Origin: Desulfonatronovibrio sp.
GTDB taxonomy: Bacteria; Desulfobacterota; Desulfovibrionia; Desulfovibrionales; Desulfonatronovibrionaceae
DNA: 6,052 nt
NCBI GenBank assembly: GCA_003558575.1
Contig: PWPY01000290.1
Location: 1 to 6,052, forward strand
Direction of reading: 5' to 3'
Each line of letters starts with the position of its first letter. Position 1 is the first letter of the stretch. This document shows positions 5,665 through 6,052 of this stretch, piece by piece. Both the position numbers and the translations under genes were made by a program. A model generated the notes under the pieces. The model did no database searches, had not been told where the DNA came from, and saw only the letters and a program-made list of their open reading frames with translations.

Positions 5665-6052
5665 AATGCACTCCCTGTTCGGCTTTTGATTACTCCGTCC
5701 TGCATATGCACCTTGCGGTCACACTGGGCAGCAATTTTGGGATCATGAGTTATAATGATAACAGTCATATTTTTTTTAGAATTCAGCTCAAGAAAAAGAT
5801 CCATAATGTCCTGGCCGACCTTTGTGTCCAGAGCACCGGTTGGCTCATCTGCAAGGATAATGGCAGGATCGCCGCAAAGAGCCCTGGCTATGGCCACCCG
5901 TTGCTGCTGTCCCCCTGAAAGCTCTGAAGGCTTATGTTGTCTTCGCTCGTCCATATCCACCAGGGCCAGATTTTTCCTGGCTTTTTCCTTTTGCTCTTTT
6001 TCCCTGATACCCCGGTAAACCAAGGGCAGGCAGACGTTTTCCAGAGCAGTAA
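5661..6052 (-). CDS. ABC transporter ATP-binding protein, LolD/MacB type (N-terminal part outside window)
   Basis: This frame is open to the right edge, giving about 130 C-terminal residues of the ATPase partner of the downstream permease. The codons at the very edge read [14 protein letters not shown], the expected Q-loop-distal helix of LolD/MacB ATPases, so the real start lies beyond the window. A TTG at 6023-6021 that could be mistaken for a start encodes an internal leucine. Present are the ABC signature [15 protein letters not shown], Walker [13 protein letters not shown] with its catalytic Glu, and the switch histidine in IIITHD. Walker A and the Q-loop glutamine are not in view. DEPTGALD is characteristic of the LolD/MacB/FtsE group. 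A separate ATPase and permease, and not one fused MacB chain, is the common split arrangement; an adaptor gene may lie upstream, outside the window. Confidence 0.93.
   Translation of the reverse strand, partial: TALENVCLPLVYRGIREKEQKEKARKNLALVDMDERRQHKPSELSGGQQQRVAIARALCGDPAIILADEPTGALDTKVGQDIMDLFLELNSKKNMTVIIITHDPKIAAQCDRKVHMQDGVIKSRTGSAL

Noticed and set aside
5661..6023. Complete short ATPase starting at the TTG at 6023
   Set aside because: The frame continues to the window edge with typical LolD/MacB sequence ([10 protein letters not shown]), so the TTG is an internal leucine and the gene is truncated by the window, not by mutation.

Overview
The window looks like an ordinary chromosomal segment of a Gram-negative bacterium. 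The base composition is moderate (mid-40s percent GC by eye). The gene mix is a DUF362 protein, an OFA-family carboxylate transporter and a MacB-type ABC exporter, which would suit an anaerobic deltaproteobacterium (Desulfobacterota, for example Desulfovibrionales). That placement is inference from family content and style and is not proven by any marker gene. No rRNA, tRNA, CRISPR array, insertion sequence or phage gene is visible.

Layout from left to right: (1) the last 66 codons of an unidentified plus-strand gene end at 202; (2) a complete minus-strand DUF362 gene (206-1012) meets it tail to tail with only 3 bp between the stop codons; (3) a 277-bp divergent intergenic region carries a good sigma-70-like promoter pointing right and a short heptamer repeat; (4) a plus-strand 12-TM major facilitator of the oxalate:formate antiporter (OFA) family (1290-2648) contains G7 and G8 homopolymer runs; (5) a minus-strand hipB-hipA toxin-antitoxin operon (4354 down to 2718) is convergent with the transporter; (6) the last two genes of a minus-strand ABC exporter operon follow: a FtsX/MacB-type permease (4477-5664) and, overlapping it by 4 bp, the C-terminal part of its LolD/MacB-type ATPase, which runs off the right edge.

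The best-supported functional unit is hipBA. HipB is an XRE-type antitoxin and repressor, and HipA is a Ser/Thr kinase toxin with all recognisable kinase motifs intact. The two genes overlap by 4 bp and are probably translationally coupled. The hipB upstream region is extremely AT-rich (13 G/C in the 86 bases 4355-4440). It holds two 17-bp direct repeats that differ at one base, each centred on a palindromic AT core and spaced 32 bp apart (about three helical turns). They are strong candidates for HipB operators. They also argue that hipB starts at 4354 and not at the longer upstream ATG at 4426, because the longer reading would make the operators coding sequence.

I did not find evidence for a wholly new system. 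The items most worth a second look are the hipBA operator architecture, the poly-G tracts inside the transporter gene, the transporter's long leader without a Shine-Dalgarno sequence, and the unidentified gene fragment at the left edge.
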